A DNA stretch of 64,000 nt. Origin: Styela clava. Its lineage: Eukaryota; Chordata; Ascidiacea; Stolidobranchia; Styelidae. The stretch's first letter is position 1; the number at the start of each line of letters is the position of its first letter. This document shows, piece after piece, positions 12,569-24,709 of this stretch. A program made the translations under genes and the position numbers. The notes under the pieces are model-generated. The model had not been told where the DNA came from, did no database searches, and saw only the letters and a program-made list of their open reading frames with translations. The stretch is from positions 13,041,383 through 13,105,382 of the forward strand of contig NC_135252.1 in assembly GCF_964204865.1 (NCBI RefSeq). The letters are read 5' to 3'.

Positions 12569-14006
12569 TTTGACTCCTCAAATGAGGGAATATTGCCACA
12601 ATATTCTGGCTTTATTGTTACATATATTGTTTCAAAGAAATATCATATATACAGCGGAATAGAGTATAAAAGTGTAAATTGAACTATATTACCAAATTAG
12701 GTGGAAAAACCATCTAAAAAATTCAATTATTTACTATTTTAAATAGACAACTCAAAACTTCCTGCCAAGGCGAAAGAATTTGGATATATGTGTCACACAA
12801 ATTGCTTTCGGCCTGCGTTTTCGTTTTTTAATGCTAATTTAATTATATGAGGCGACTCTACTGTTTACAGTGTGAATCTACGCTGTTAAGTCATTGCCAA
12901 TAAGCTATCAATATGAATGATATATATATATATATATATTTGTTTTTACAGACTTCAAGCTAGCTGTTGAATAGTTATCATCTTGAAATTATTAAAGTGT
13001 GGATTTCTAGACTGCTTTATAAACAATCTAATCCCTAGCTTTATATCCCAACCACAAATTTTATTGGAAAATCTACAGTACAAAAATTTATTTATCTCAC
13101 GTGTACGAACATCTGTATTCATTTCAACAGTTATATAAGTATCGTTTTATTAAACAATGACGTTGAATGCCCTAGGCACCAAGTTTCATATTATCGAGAG
13201 AAAAACAAACACACAACTCATGAAATTTTCCTAGGTAATTTATTCATTTACGTACTTGATTTTGAATGACTGTATAACTTCGATTTTTCGTCTGTGATTT
13301 TCTTACCAAAACAAGATGTATGAATAAGTAGCGAAGAGTATAAAAAAAAATTATTATTTTTCATTCTTGCAAAACATGGTTTGCCACAGTGTTGATGATT
13401 TATATTCAGAAAAATACACGTAGAAAAGTTCCTCGACGCAAAGCAGGTTATTTTTATGCCAACGTAATAGTGTTCGACAAATAAATCAGGTAAGCACTTG
13501 ATGCGACGTCGATAATTTCCCTTTTTTACAGTGTCTCTCTTTCTTTCATTCGTATCTCTCTTTCGTAATTTACAACATTTTTTCGGTTTGTTGTTAGTGG
13601 GCACAAAGTGGGCCTTTGGATCGTTTTGTTATTATGTTGTTGTTGTTGTTGTTGTTGTTAGAATTCTTTTCCTCGTTCTCGTTGTAATGAAACAATCGCT
13701 ATTCTCCTTAACTACCCGATCATTTTCTTTGAAATGTTCGGTAGCTACAGACGACTTTGATCGTTAGAAAGCTATTACTTTTATTTATTTCGAAAATTTT
13801 GTGGGCCCTTTCAGTTTCGTTGTTTCCATGTGATGGCGTCATCTCAATAAAAAATTGCGCACCCCGTGGCATTCGTTCGCGATCTCGTGGTCTCTAGAAG
13901 TTGGGGTGAACTCGGTACGGGTACTGTGAAAGATTAGATACCCGTACTGGCCTATTTCGTTTTGACTTTTATGTCTGTATATTTGGGCAATGCTCTCCAT
14001 AATTTA
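12569..14006. other. Intergenic with microsatellites and an inverted R1 repeat copy
   Basis: This region lies between the lectin start and the stop of the CUB-receptor gene. It holds an (AT)n tract near 12921-12940, a (GTT)n tract near 13637-13660, and a minus-oriented R1 repeat copy. ORFs on either strand here fall in repeat sequence and are not called. Confidence 0.6.
13612..13792 (-). repeat. R1 dispersed repeat, inverted copy
   Basis: Read on the minus strand it contains the R1 hallmarks: aataaaagtaatagc followed by a block related to caaagaaaatgatcg, then a caac-rich (GTT on plus) tail. See the array at 31380-32490 for the better copies. Ends are approximate. Confidence 0.6.
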
Positions 14007-17000
14007 TCAATATATTACGTTTGATATATATTCTCTTGATTCGGATCTCTCGACCCGCGTTTGTGCTATTTCTTCATAGTGATTCGTTGATAGGATTTCG
14101 TCATCAGTCGGCGATGGTGTCTGATCGTTCAAGCCGATTTGTTGAATCTCGGATGGAAATACGTAACCGGTGGTAGGTGGAGGCTTCTGTGGACTTTTTG
14201 GTTTGTCCCTTCGCAATCGTTTCAGCCTAGATAGGAAAATAAATACAAAGAACGCAGTTTACAAAATTTGGTTAGCCAAACTGTTTTGTTTCTAATACTG
14301 AAAATTTCTTTTTTTAAAACTGTCTAAGATTGTGCGCTCAAGTTTATCTTATATTGAAAAAGTCTGATATATGAATAGGAAATTTAATATGGTTGAAATT
14401 TCATGCCATTTTAACAATAATTCATGCCATGTCATGACTCGTCAAATATTTATCAAGGCAACAGACTATTGACTACACTGGCTAGACTAGAAGGTGACAT
14501 CTTTACTAATTTCTATAAGAGAGCAAAGCTATAATGTATGTACACTGGTGCTGACAAAAACACGTACCCGCTTGTTGAGCACTAGCCTGTCGCCTGTCGC
14601 ACAGTAAAGTCAGTGTGTTTATTTGAAATTTTGAACCTCCTGAAGTATGCGCACCAAGATAGGCGCACAACCTGAACTCAGGTTGTGTACCAGCGTAGGG
14701 TTCAGGTTATGCGACATCTTGGTGCGCGTACCGAAATTTTATTTTCAAATTTATCGCAGCCTAAACTATTCAATTTAAATATGTATATATGTATAGTGAA
14801 TTGCTTTCAATTCTAAATTTTCTAACCTGGATCGGCTAATGGTGACAATAATGATGGAAATCAACAGAACTATAAGAATCACTATGACGATTATAAATGT
14901 TGTTGAAGATGATGACTTTGAATTGTTGTCATTGGATTTCGTAGAATTTTCATTTCCAGTTTGCGATGAACTTGTTTTGTCAGGTGCAACGTTAAACGCT
15001 AGTGTATAAAAGAGATATATGAGCATAATCATAAGTAAAATATAAGAAATAAATATTCAACTGCACAAATTTATTCAAAATTGCTGCGTACATAATTAAT
15101 TAGGAGGTTATCAAAATCGGAATTTTTCTCTTGGAAAAAGCATTTACATCTATCTAGGTATTTAGCTTTCTGCCTCAACTATTTTTCATATTTTGTACGG
15201 CTCGTCAACGTCATACAAGCAAACTCTAAGTTGGGACAACTCTAGAGAGCAATGAAGTTGGAGAATATAGTCCATTATCCAGTTAAAAATTTTAAGAGCA
15301 TAAGAATAAAGCCTTTATACATCAATTTTACAATGTTTAATCTCAACGAATTTTATGTTAATTATAACATTCAATAAATAAGGAAGTATGAAATGATCGC
15401 CTACTCAAGTCTGAGTAAGAAAATAAATTTGGATATTTTAAATTCATTTTATTGTTTCAATTACTTTCTATCCTGTTTATTGAATAATATGATATTACTT
15501 ACGTACCCTGAACTTTCTTTGGGCATTCGATTATATTGTAGCTGAGAGAGAAATTTTTAAAATCCGGGTAATTTGCCTTCGTTTGAATTTTTTCCGGGAT
15601 GGTGTTCACATCATACCACAATTTATTAGAACATTGAGAAATATTCAGATTTTTCTTAATGTATGTGTCAACCTTGATTACGTCACAATCGATATTTTCC
15701 GGAATATACAAAATACAACGACTAAGAGGCATTCTGCAAATCGGCCCAAGTTCTATAAAGAAAAAAGTATTAATGTGAATACTGATGATGTCCAATCTCA
15801 CAACAATTACTATGCCGTTATAATTGAGATGACATGTACAATGTCCGGAAGCCAGCAGGTAAAGAACCAAGAACACTGTTGGGTCACAAACTCCCCTATA
15901 GTCACACTTTACAAATATGCAAGACAGGGACTGTGGAATGAGATTTCTCGGTTACCAAAAACAACAGTACAAACAATTGTATGCTTATTGTATATTATTT
16001 AAACATCATAATTCATAAACCTACATGTTAAAACCACACGAAAAATAACATTTTATATGCGAATTTCGAAAATTTTATAAAGTTTAAAACTGCGTTTGCA
16101 TCCTAATTTTTCGATATTCAATATCTTAAAATTTGTCTCAGGCATTATATATCACCCATGGAGAGTCATATAACAGAAGCTGTTTTTGTGGTATATCTGA
16201 TGCACAGAAGCAAATCTATTTATTTTAAAAAGTATTAAATTGCAGTTTATTTGTTGGCCAGACTTATATGCACTTACATACCCGGCAGAATCAAATTCCC
16301 TGCACATTCCGTTCTTCCTGATTCGGTAAACGTTAAAAATATTTCTTGTAGGAAAATAAATAAAATATTATTTTTTTGATCAACCGTCGGCAACTTCCAA
16401 GTACATTCTTCATATCTGAGATTCGATGAATATGATATATTTCCCTGAAAATACAGAATATATCCAAAAATTACCCAAAGAAAATTCGTATCTGAATAAT
16501 AAAAAAATATTTAACTTGTGAACTTGGAGGTTTTATTTTTTATCTTTCAACGAAAATTTACCAAATTTAAAATAAATGTAACCATTTCGTTATATTTTAA
16601 CTCGCCAAAATTGGTTGTAAGTTTGGTAAATTACACAACGTTTGAAAAATATGATTCCTCAGTAAAAACGCTGTAATTTTGAATTGTTATCCTTTTATTT
16701 CGACATATGAGCAGATAATTATGATCCGCAAATGGTTTCGACGTTGTTAACAAAGCTCCCGCTTATCCAGTTACCATTCTTTATGCTCACCAAACTATAT
16801 AACTAAAGACTTCAACGAAACATTCGGGATATTGAACTATCACACGAATTTATTCACTTGGTTTCACACCGGTTTATCACGATATTATGTTGTATTATAT
16901 AAAATATCATCCAATTAAAATGAATTTGTAATCAGCAACTGCGTATATATCAATACAACAATCCACTGCTAAAATAGAACCTAATGGTTGGTTACTTCAA

Positions 17001-18694
17001 GATTCAGACCGTTCAGTAATTCTTATTATTGAGTTGTTATCGCGTTTTTGGTTACAAAATGATAGTGCATGGAAAGATTATTCATGTCGCCTCCTTTCTG
17101 AATTTCAGTATGCGCTTGAAATGGCTCAGTCATTAGCAATCATTAATTTTGAAATTTGAATGCATATTTATATAATTCTGACTGAATGGCTGCTCTAAGA
17201 AGTCTAAGTTGACCTAATGTAAATAAATGGGAACAAGACGCGTCAAAATCCCGCGTCTTCAGAGTTTGTGACTTTGAGAAAATGTAAAACCTCACCATTT
17301 ACCCTATTTGTAAATTTGAACATATATACGTATTCTCCAATCTCTTATAAAACTTGTAACAAGCAAAACAATTTTTTCTTCGGTTTCAAATGATACTCAT
17401 TACCAATCGTGACATGGTAATTTTGACAACGTGCAGACATTAATCTATTCGAGAGGAAGTAGGGAAAAAAATTGCCAGATCAAATTGATAAACAATTTTG
17501 AATCATATAATTATTAGCCTAGATTTATACTTCGCTCTAGTTTATAAGTTATTCACCATAAAATACGATCAAACTCAAGCATATTGTGATGTTATATATT
17601 TGAGAATAATTGTTTCGCAATCATTTTTTGATAAAGTGTTGTATACGGAATAATACACGCAATGAACTTATAACTATGTTATCCACATTTAAGCTAGTCC
17701 GTTCAGAGCTTATACAATAGCAGGGAAGCAATTGATATAAACACTTGGGTGCTCTTCGATGTTCATTGCGCTTACCACTATTACATATCTGTTACCGTAT
17801 CGAAACCTATTTCTTAAAAATGTACAATCATTTAGCTTTTTGATATTAGGATTCATTATTACACATCAACACAGTAATATGCGTGAGCGCCACTCAATGA
17901 CGTTTCAAAGGCGGTCGCAATAGCCATTCCTAAAAATATCGTCAATTTGCGAACAGTTGTCAATGAAATCATACTCTTGACGACACTGAAATGCTGAAGG
18001 TACGATAGTCGTCATAAACAGTGAAAGTCACACATAGCCCTAAGAAATGCATGAATACCAAAGTTTGCAATGTAAAACTGCATATTATCCACGATGCTGC
18101 TTTCTGAAACATTGATAATTACATAAATACTTAATGATTTGCTATTTACGCACCTGTAGGTCTGTTCGGACCAGGTTGGGCGCTTTGCAGTCATTGGCAG
18201 AATTCACAAATGAAAACCCTTTGTAAAAGAAGAAAATGGTCCCTTGAATACTCCAGGCCGTACCTATTTAAACGCAGTTCTGGCCTGCGCATATCACAGA
18301 TGGGAGCAATTATTCGAAAATCTGTCAGTATTTGGGTCAACCAGTATGTTCAATAAACAAATAATCTAAACAGAATTCCTATTCCTTCGTCACTTTTGCT
18401 AAGCAAATCAACAAACACCCACTATTGAAAGATATGCGAGGTATTATTTTATAGTTAATTACCTACCAAAAGAACATAATAGACCTTGCTTAGGGAAGCT
18501 GTTAGATTAAAGTCGTTCAAATATACCATTTCAAAGATTCCATATAAACTTGTTTATTACCAAGCGGTATATATAACAGTGCATACCCGTATCTGGAATT
18601 AGGTAAATGATGATATAAGAAATAAAAATATATCCCAACAAGTTAACTTTGGCTTACCTGCAAGCAGAAATGTAATTGTGATGCTTAGATTCAT
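14007..18694 (-). CDS. CUB-like single-pass receptor with YEEI-containing tail, six exons
   Basis: Predicted cell-surface type I protein of 300 residues. Exons 18694-18658, 18218-18154, 16444-16282, 15752-15507, 14998-14827 and 14226-14007 join in frame. The signal peptide (MNLSITITFLLAGFSFVNSA) is split over exons 1 and 2. The ectodomain is CUB-like: NDCKAPNLVRTDLQ, GNISYSSNLRYEECTWKLP, a C-D-x-I-x-V strand and a closing FSLSYNIIEC, with eight Cys in all and an extra Cys-containing stretch (CAGNLILPELGPICRMPLSR) inserted in mid-domain. A Ser/Asn/Thr-rich stalk leads to one membrane span (about 205-224) and a 76-residue tail. The tail has a basic stop-transfer, KPPPTTGYVFP, NHYEEI (Tyr278) and EYISNVIY (Tyr294, Tyr300). 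YEEI is the optimal phosphotyrosine motif for Src-family SH2 domains, so coupling to a tyrosine kinase is a reasonable inference. No catalytic domain is present. I know of no named orthologue. Confidence 0.75.
14633..14732. mobile_element. Palindromic micro-MITE, copy 1
   Basis: This 100-bp element folds back on itself. The left arm gtatgcgcaccaagat and its continuation gcgcacaacctgaac pair with the right arm gttcaggttatgcgac-atcttggtgcgcgtac. It is flanked by a perfect 8-bp duplication gaaatttt (14625-14632 and 14733-14740). It lies in the last intron of the CUB-receptor gene. Related copies are at 38350-38393 and 63673-63785. Confidence 0.75.
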
Positions 18695-20191
18695 TATTTA
18701 GATATCTCTGAGATCCCTGGTTTCAACGAACAGTTTTATATGACGTTTCAAAAATAATGCCTCATTATATTATACTGCCATGAGTATTTTGCTTAAATTA
18801 CTGAAACAGGAAGCATGCAGAGGCATTGTCCTGTGACGTAATATAATCTAGCTAGTCATAACTCGGGTGATGATATGATGCACTAAAAATAATTTAATTT
18901 ACTGATATTTCTGAGTTAATGTTAAATATAGTCTAGTAGACACTGAAAATGTTTTTTTATCAACAAATTTTCCCGATTGTATATATATGGTTTGTAAAAA
19001 GTGAGTTTGTTAAAATATCCTCATCATAATAATTAAAAATTGCACCAGGTACTATTTTTATGTAGCGCAAAACATCAGCTTTATGATTTTGAGCATTTAT
19101 GACTCAAATGAAATTTTCAGAACATTTCAATTGTTCATTCAATACATTCAATCCATTTTCATCATAATCATAGTCGAATTTTACAAGAAAGGCATTGAGA
19201 ACGGCACAACAATAGAACTTTTATTAATATTTACAAAATCCATGCCACGAAGCGAGTTCCTTTGTTAAAAAACGCTGATTAGTTACCACTCTAAATTTCA
19301 TTTTCTCATGACTCACTCTTCCCAAATATATACCAGCTATAAATACAGAGAATAACGCATACTGCTTGTGTATGACGGTGTTCCGGACAGTATGTTGTAA
19401 TAGTGTTCAAAACATTGAAAATAATTTTTCTGAAGGAGTTCTGAGACCAATACAGTTGTCTCAACCATACCTTTTTTTGTTATCTAGATTTACTTTCCCT
19501 AAGATGAGTTTGCAGGTGATAATATATGATATTATGTCGATAACAGGTATCATCGCTACATAAGAAAAATATAGAAGTAATATGTCTAACATTGTCTATA
19601 TGTATACCGCGTCTGTTGCGAGAAAAATTGAATTATTTCACCCGTACTCTTGGATCACAACTCCCAGAACATAACTCTTTACAATACTAAATTGAAAAAT
19701 CTTTCATAGAGCAGTGCTGCCGCAATCATGCTCATACTATTATCTGCAGATGTACAAAAACTCCCTACAGCTTCCATTAAAAGAAAACTTTGTCAGCAAA
19801 AGCCTGTTAAACATTTAATTGAAAATTCCTAATTTGGATTGAACATATAAAGATCTAATAAACAAATTTTTGTTATTTCTGAGTCGTTTACTAGAAATAA
19901 TTGTAGCATATTCTCACTAGCTTATAAAACTTCCATGCCCACTACTACCAGTAGCCGCTTAGCTGTGGTTATGAATAATATATCCCATCGCGCTGCTTTA
20001 TCGGAAACATTTGTAATGACTGTTTTGTGATATCGGATTACACGTCTGTATAATGTTCCATACCACGTATAAAAAATCCTGATATTCACTAGCATTTTAT
20101 GGTACATTTGACAAAGCGTTTAAAATATAAAAAATAAATGCAAATTAAACTACGAAGCACAGAATATCAAAAATTTACAGTATACTTTGTC
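18695..20191. other. Upstream of the CUB-receptor gene, nothing called
   Basis: This is the 5' flank of the minus-strand receptor gene and AT-rich intergenic DNA. Short ORFs (19083-19268, 19366-19563 plus; 19922-20107 minus) have no motif, signal peptide or splice context that I can support. Confidence 0.5.
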
Positions 20192-20199
20192 ATTATTTC

Positions 20200-20690
20200 T
20201 AGGATTACCATATTTTTGTGATCTTAAAGCTGGACGCCTCCAAAGACCATAGTTGTGATTTTTGCACCTTTAAAATTTACATCGAGGGCCTACATTCAAA
20301 ATCCTCCCGACCGTCTTCATTGACCCTATTGTAATCGAAAGTTCATACGCTGTCTGTCTAAATATCGGTTTCAGTTTGAAAAATAGAAATAAATTTACGT
20401 TATTGTTAAGCACCCTTTTGGCGTACGGGGCTTACACGTAACAAAATGTAGCAATTATCCGCTAACAAAACTACGAAACAAACAAAACCACGCACCCACT
20501 CCCAGTAAAAAGGCTAACGGTACGCTACGCAGCAACAACAGTATCAAAGACATTCTAATTGGTATTGTTCGTGTTTTAAGCTGACTGGTTGAACGCCAAA
20601 GCGGGACAATTGGCTGACCTGTCGGGGAACCGGGACAAGACGTTGAAAAGCGGGACTGTCCCGCCTAAAGCGGGACGTATGGTGAGCCTA
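20200..20690. mobile_element. hAT-type MITE, 491 bp
   Basis: The left end TAGGATTACCATA and the right end read inward TAGGCTCACCATA match at 11 of 13 positions. The 8-bp target duplication is perfect: attatttc at 20192-20199 and 20691-20698. The right part carries repeated GCGGGAC motifs. No transposase coding was seen. Confidence 0.85.
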
Positions 20691-20698
20691 ATTATTTC

Positions 20699-22330
20699 AC
20701 AATGCTCATGACGAAACTGTAACGGCATGCAATGTGCGTACTCCTTTCATTTAGTAGTATAGTAATAGCAATCTATGTAACCCTTGTCTATTTTTGTATT
20801 TAACACGCATCTAAATTCTTTCAGGTATTCTACATTAATCCGGTAGCTTCAATTCCTGGATTATTTCTGCTTTTTGATTGAGAAATCATTTCAAATCACT
20901 AGTAATCGAGCACTTTGTGATGATTCAGACACAACGATCGCATTGACTATATGCCATGTTACTGCCTGTAACAGCTTGATAATAATGTTTGAACTGCATA
21001 GAGGCAAACATCTAAAACATATTACATGTTGTGTCCTACGCAAATATAAACGTTCATAGAACAAGTCGAGTTTAGTCACTGGTTTCCCTGCCTCATTCAT
21101 TATCAAAGATAAAACATAGCAATTTCCAAAATTTAAGGGAATGTTGAAGTGCTATCGACATTCTCAAGTATTTATTGAAGAGCACAAATGAAACGAGTAG
21201 TCAAGTGGTTATAAGATCATGGTCGCATGTACGACGATAAACGCCCTATAATTTATTTCTTATAGCCATTCTGGTAAGAATAAAGCAAGAGAGCAATGCT
21301 CAAATATAGGGGCAGGAAAATCGTTCGGCCCGAGAGCAACAAGTTTGTGAAAAAGTTCTGTGAACGAGCAATACGGAGGGATGAATAGGTAATGGAAAAT
21401 GTTTCCTTTACGTAAAATAAAACAGCAAAATGTTTGATAAAATATTTGGCCCCGCAGGATTGACCGGTGGAAAAATTAAATGAAAAAAATTGACTTGAAC
21501 GAATGAAAGTAATAGAATTCTATTGACTTGTACTGAAGTACTAAAAATTTGAAGAAACCCAAAACTGGGTAAAAAAAAAATTGATTATTTTCTAACAACA
21601 ATAACTACCCCAACAGAAACAACAACAACAAGCAATCCATGGATTTACTTCTTGTACAAAACTAGATCGAAATCGACAACCAAAGCATAGGACACAAAAA
21701 ATATGCAATCCACTAGGTGCGATCTTGTGTAACAAGGTTTTATTTGATGTAGCGCATGTTGTCCTATATGAACGAACGACAGATCCCCGGGAATGTGAAG
21801 TGTGTCCTGTTTTTGCTTTCAAATCTGTTTGTGCCTCTATTATTCAATTAACCGCTGACTTTATACTACATCTCATTTTACCTCACCCCATTTCTAGATA
21901 GGAATGTTGCGAACAAAAATATTAGTATTTGAATGAATTTATTAATTTTCATTGTTTCTAAAGAATTAGCATTTCTCCAGATATCTGTATGTAACGTTTT
22001 GTTATTGTCTTACAAAATACAGTTGTTAAATAAAGTTTAGTTCTTTGAAATTCATATTTATTGAAGTCGGGTTTAGAGCCAACATAAGTCTTGACAGGTA
22101 GCTTTTATTGGATGACGAACGTTAGTTAACAAATCGCTTGTAAAATTGTGCAATATTGGTAGAAAATGCTTCAAAGACACACAAAAGAGTAAAATTTGAA
22201 ATAACAATTTATATTTGGAGTTATCGAATCCACTGGTGCTGACGTGATATATTTTTTCACTTATTTTTGATGGTAATTTTATTGGTTTATTGGTGACCAA
22301 AGTCAATGCATTCTTCACTGCCCATGATGT
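20699..22330. other. Intergenic with an R1 repeat copy
   Basis: This region lies between the hAT MITE and the stop of gene A. It contains an R1 copy at about 21281-21640. Polyadenylation signals for gene A (minus strand AATAAA) appear at 22286-22291 and 22278-22283, about 40 bp past the stop. ORFs at 20874-21106 and 21592-21822 are not supported. Confidence 0.5.
21281..21640 (+). repeat. R1 dispersed repeat, plus copy
   Basis: It begins with agcaagagagcaatgctc and aaatatagggg, the R1 head, and ends with a caacaacaacaagcaatcc tail, the R1 end signature. The middle is diverged. Ends are approximate. Confidence 0.6.
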
Positions 22331-23784
22331 TTATCTAAATAAAAGTTCATCGATCTTTCGATCCCATTCGCTTCGAGCAAATACTGCGTCGTTGCAATTC
22401 GAGTTTGAACAGCAAAAGTGGCAAACATGGTCCTAAAAATAAATACAAATAAAATTTAACAGATTAAATTAAGAAATAATAGTACAGTATTGAAAATGTT
22501 GCTATTTTGATTTATCTTTTTACCTGTATTTATATGCATTTTACTGACGCGCTTTTAAATGTCAGATAGAGGAGCTCCAAGGAGTAATATTACCAAATAA
22601 GATGAAAAGTTTTCCTTACCACTTCTTGTGACTGCGCTCTGGTGAGAGTTTGGGAATAGCAACCCTTTGTGTTGTCCTCACACGCTTTAGCAGTTTTGCA
22701 TTCTCCATAAACTTTGTACGAATCTGGCTTTATTTCAAGCTTGACCTGACACGAATTCTTAAAAACAATTAAAACAAAAATTATGAAAATATGTTTATAT
22801 TATTTCAACTCAAAATTTGAAACGCATCCTGTTTTAAATCGGTGAAGTTATTGGAATGATTCTATATTTACTATCAATCATTAACTGTGAGTCGCCGTGT
22901 GTATATAACTCCCAACAAAGCTCAGCAATCTATTTTTCTGATTTGTTTATATTCCTTGTCATGCTAGGTTACCAAACTATAAACAATTTACCTGCAAGTA
23001 CTTGCATTCTTTCACCTCGCTTGTAAGATCGTCCAATGTATCTCCAGAACCAACATAGCAAGTCCTCCTCGGCACTGGAGTTGGTTCTACGGCTTCACTT
23101 GTGTCGACGGGGTCAACAGGTTCAACAGTGTCATCAGGTTCAGCAAAGTCAATGGGGTCGACGGTATCAAATGGATCAACTCCGTCTACACCTTCAAAAG
23201 ACTCATCAGGGACACCGGAGTCCACGGTTTCAAAGGGGTCAACAGGTTCAACAGGTTCAACGGGATCAACGGGATCAACAATGTCTTCTAAAATTGATTA
23301 TATAACAATTGTCTGTTCATTAAACTTTATTGAAAAATAAGTAGTATCTCTTGTTGCGTCTCAGAAACTGCTTAATTCAATGTTTTATCTCAGAATATCT
23401 GTCTGAAAATATATTGTAACAGTTCAAATTGAAACTATTTCATTGTTTTACTCCAATATTAATCAATCATTTCAATATCAAGGATATTTGTATTTCGGAA
23501 ATATGCAAAGAGCAAAGTTTTTTTTATGACTTATTATTCTCAACATACAATGAATTGTGATATTAAAATGATTGTAAATAATATTGCTAATGAATAAATA
23601 ACGTGCTATGGTATTAGGGATTACTTAAAACTTTAGAATATAAATTCTTTTGCATATAGTTTGCGGTAGTTTTGGTCTACTCTATTAATTACTATGAAAG
23701 ATAAATATTTATGTCATTCTTACCTTGACCGAATGTCAGTCCAATAACCAGAGAAATGAGAAGAACATATTTGAGAGCCATCAT
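22331..23784 (-). CDS. Ten-Cys secreted protein A (LU-like), with VDP/VEP repeat linker
   Basis: Member of the local family of small secreted ten-cysteine proteins; function unknown. Exons 23784-23724, 23287-22992, 22757-22620 and 22432-22331 give 198 residues, the longest member. The signal peptide is MMALKYVLLISLVIGLTFGQ; the second Met could also start. Exon 2 opens with about 68 residues of acidic repeats of the form V-D/E-P, then the first two Cys (RRTCYVGSGD...KECKYLQ). Exon 3 has NSCQVKLEIKPDSYKVYGE and the next four Cys; exon 4 reads VCHFCCSNSNCN and ends ELLFR. Intron phases are 1, 0, 0 as in all members. The CC-x4-CN ending suggests an LU/three-finger fold, but the domain assignment is tentative. 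The nearest relative is gene B next door. Polyadenylation signals follow within about 50 bp. Confidence 0.85.
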
Positions 23785-24709
23785 GGTTGTTTTCAAAAAT
23801 CTATTTAACCTAGTGCGTTAACTAAATATATCTAACTAAACATAATAAAAATTTTAATTCTTCAGCCACAAAAACAATAATCCGAGTGACATGAAAATGG
23901 TATGGCAAGCAAGAAGTATATCAAAATATTGGATACAGTTTAGAAACGTTTATGGCAATGAGACCTGTGAGTTTTAATCAATCTGGTATGCACCATACAG
24001 TTTTCATAGTAACGTATCTTAAATAAAGTCAGTAAGTAAATGCAAAATTGTTATTGCGAACATATGCACCTTAAAAAGGTTGTATACTTGCTTTGCAATA
24101 CCCCAAATTGTTACTACTCCTATGGTGACCAAATTCAATACGAAACATTAAAACAAAATTGGAAAACTTGACATATTTTTTAATGACCGCATTTTATTAA
24201 TTTACCAAGTTTGGTTTGGATACCAATACAAAACTAATCGAAAACGACCAATGTAAAGTGAGGGAATAATGATAAACAGTCAGTATTTTTGATAAAACAT
24301 CTGATTTCAGATAGCACATTGACAGAGATCTCAAATAGGATTCCACCTAATTTACGTGAACAAACAGTGTATACAAATATATATGATATGATTAGCTCAA
24401 TAACAGTTTTACTTTAGTTCTATTGTGGTAAACCTGGAGCAAATTTATATAAGGAAACCATTTGTGTCATGCTCTTCACTACTCAAATCCAGTTTTGTAA
24501 GAGGATTCCTACGACAATCTAAAACAAACTGATCGAATTCATTTTTTCACTAGTTTCAAAAAAAACTTCAGCTCAGATTTTTGAACATATTATTGCGTAT
24601 CAAAATCTATTTTTATTCTTTTTTTTTAATGTTTTTTTCTCTACAACAAATCACCACAAAAGGAGTATTAGTTAAATAAAATCTAAAGCTTCTATTTATA
24701 TCGAGAATT

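Noticed and set aside
15583-16002. 139-codon plus-strand ORF
   Set aside because: Half of it is antisense to the CUB-receptor exon at 15507-15752. It has no signal peptide or domain of its own.
23036-23340. Two plus-strand ORFs rich in Ser/Gly/Thr or Gln/Arg (silk- or mucin-like text such as STGSTGSTV)
   Set aside because: They are antisense and frame-shifted readings of the VDP/VEP coding repeat in exon 2 of gene A, which is supported by splice sites and homology.
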